The notes beneath the pieces are model-generated. The model had not been told where the DNA came from, made no database searches, and saw only the letters and a list, made by a program, of their open reading frames with translations. DNA of 32,533 nt from an uncultured Novosphingobium sp. (GTDB lineage: Bacteria > Pseudomonadota > Alphaproteobacteria > Sphingomonadales > Sphingomonadaceae): positions 1 to 32,533 of the forward strand of contig CAMPIM010000031.1 of assembly GCA_946886365.1 (NCBI GenBank). The letters are read 5' to 3'. Positions within the stretch are counted from its first letter, which is position 1. Each line of letters opens with the position of its first letter. Of the stretch, positions 32,259 to 32,533 are shown one piece after another. The translations under genes were made by a program, and so were the position numbers.

Positions 32259-32533
32259 ATGAGCGACCATCCTTCCGCTAGTGCCGCCGTGCGACCGCTT
32301 CGCCCCGCCTTGACTTCAGGACTGCGCGGCCGTTGCCCGGCCTGCGGCGAAGGCGCGATGTTCGCAGGGTTCCTGAAGCCCAGTCCGGCCTGCAATGCGT
32401 GCGGCCAGCCATGGGATGTGTCGCGGGCTGACGATTTCCCCGCCTATATCGTGATCCTGCTGTTGGGGCACATATTGGTGCCTTTGATGATCGAGGTGAA
32501 CCACGCGTTCGCGATCCCGCTGGGGGTGCAGGC
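32259..32533 (+). CDS. DUF983 zinc-ribbon membrane protein (3' end cut)
   Basis: The first 91 residues of a DUF983 protein, cut by the right edge. CPACGEGAMFAGFLKPSPACNACG forms the family's N-terminal zinc ribbon (two CxxC pairs near residues 26-50). It is followed by WDVSRADDFPAYIVILLLGHILVPLMIE, the start of the first membrane helix with the conserved Asp-Asp. DUF983 genes are often near cytochrome oxidase assembly genes, which would lie outside this window. The ATG is at 32259, divergent from pabB across 94 bp. Confidence 0.9.
   Translation, partial: MSDHPSASAAVRPLRPALTSGLRGRCPACGEGAMFAGFLKPSPACNACGQPWDVSRADDFPAYIVILLLGHILVPLMIEVNHAFAIPLGVQ

Overview
The window looks like chromosomal DNA of an alphaproteobacterium, most likely a sphingomonad (Sphingobium/Novosphingobium type). 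It is GC-rich and densely packed. The protein sequences point the same way: a DnaA with a GSTGQGKT P-loop, a 'vgr-related' HExxH protein, TimA/Tim44-like next to SecB, and GTCATTCCAGC-type intergenic palindromes. I see no tRNA, rRNA, CRISPR, IS element, prophage or plasmid genes. This is core genome with small accessory features.

Layout. (1) 1-1.5 kb: the 5' three quarters of dnaK on the minus strand, with a heat-shock-type promoter. (2) 1.5-2.9 kb, plus strand: a PCuAC copper-chaperone lipoprotein, a DUF4157-like HExxH protein and a small secreted protein. (3) 2.9-5.6 kb: a coupled cupin/LD-carboxypeptidase pair (minus) divergent from dapE. (4) 5.6-9.8 kb, minus: a membrane GGDEF-EAL protein, then a tight timA-mltA-smr operon. 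(5) 9.9-14 kb, plus: secB, murJ, trpS and a DUF4136 lipoprotein with a clear terminator. (6) 14.1-17.8 kb, minus: mutM, rpsT, dnaA and a periplasmic cyclophilin. (7) 17.9-23.2 kb, plus: ubiE, a hairpin-array repeat, then ubiB-coaBC-dut-moeB/thiF-dsrE with overlapping ends. (8) 23.2-26.6 kb, plus: thrS, infC (apparently starting at AUA) and a VOC protein preceded by a non-coding stretch with its own terminator. (9) 26.7-28.7 kb, minus: small membrane protein-msrA-MDR oxidoreductase, behind a promoter almost identical to that of dnaK. (10) 28.9-32.2 kb, minus: aspartate aminotransferase, then pabB-pabC for p-aminobenzoate. (11) The 5' part of a DUF983 gene runs off the right end.

Main themes are cell-envelope and peptidoglycan metabolism (DapE, MurJ, MltA, LD-carboxypeptidase, TimA/SecB), replication and DNA repair or nucleotide hygiene (DnaA, MutM, Dut), cofactors (UbiE, UbiB, CoaBC, PabB/PabC), translation (TrpS, ThrS, IF-3, S20) and protein quality control (DnaK, MsrA). 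I found no unmistakable new multi-gene system. The best leads are regulatory: a 14-bp identity and equal spacing between the dnaK and msrA-operon promoters, a recurrent TTGnCn-N17/18-TAA(A/G)-type promoter, a GANTC cluster and nested palindrome upstream of dnaA, the AUA start of infC, and an orphan terminated non-coding stretch downstream of infC. The standalone DUF4157-like protein and the ThiF-DsrE pair are the most interesting protein-level leads.
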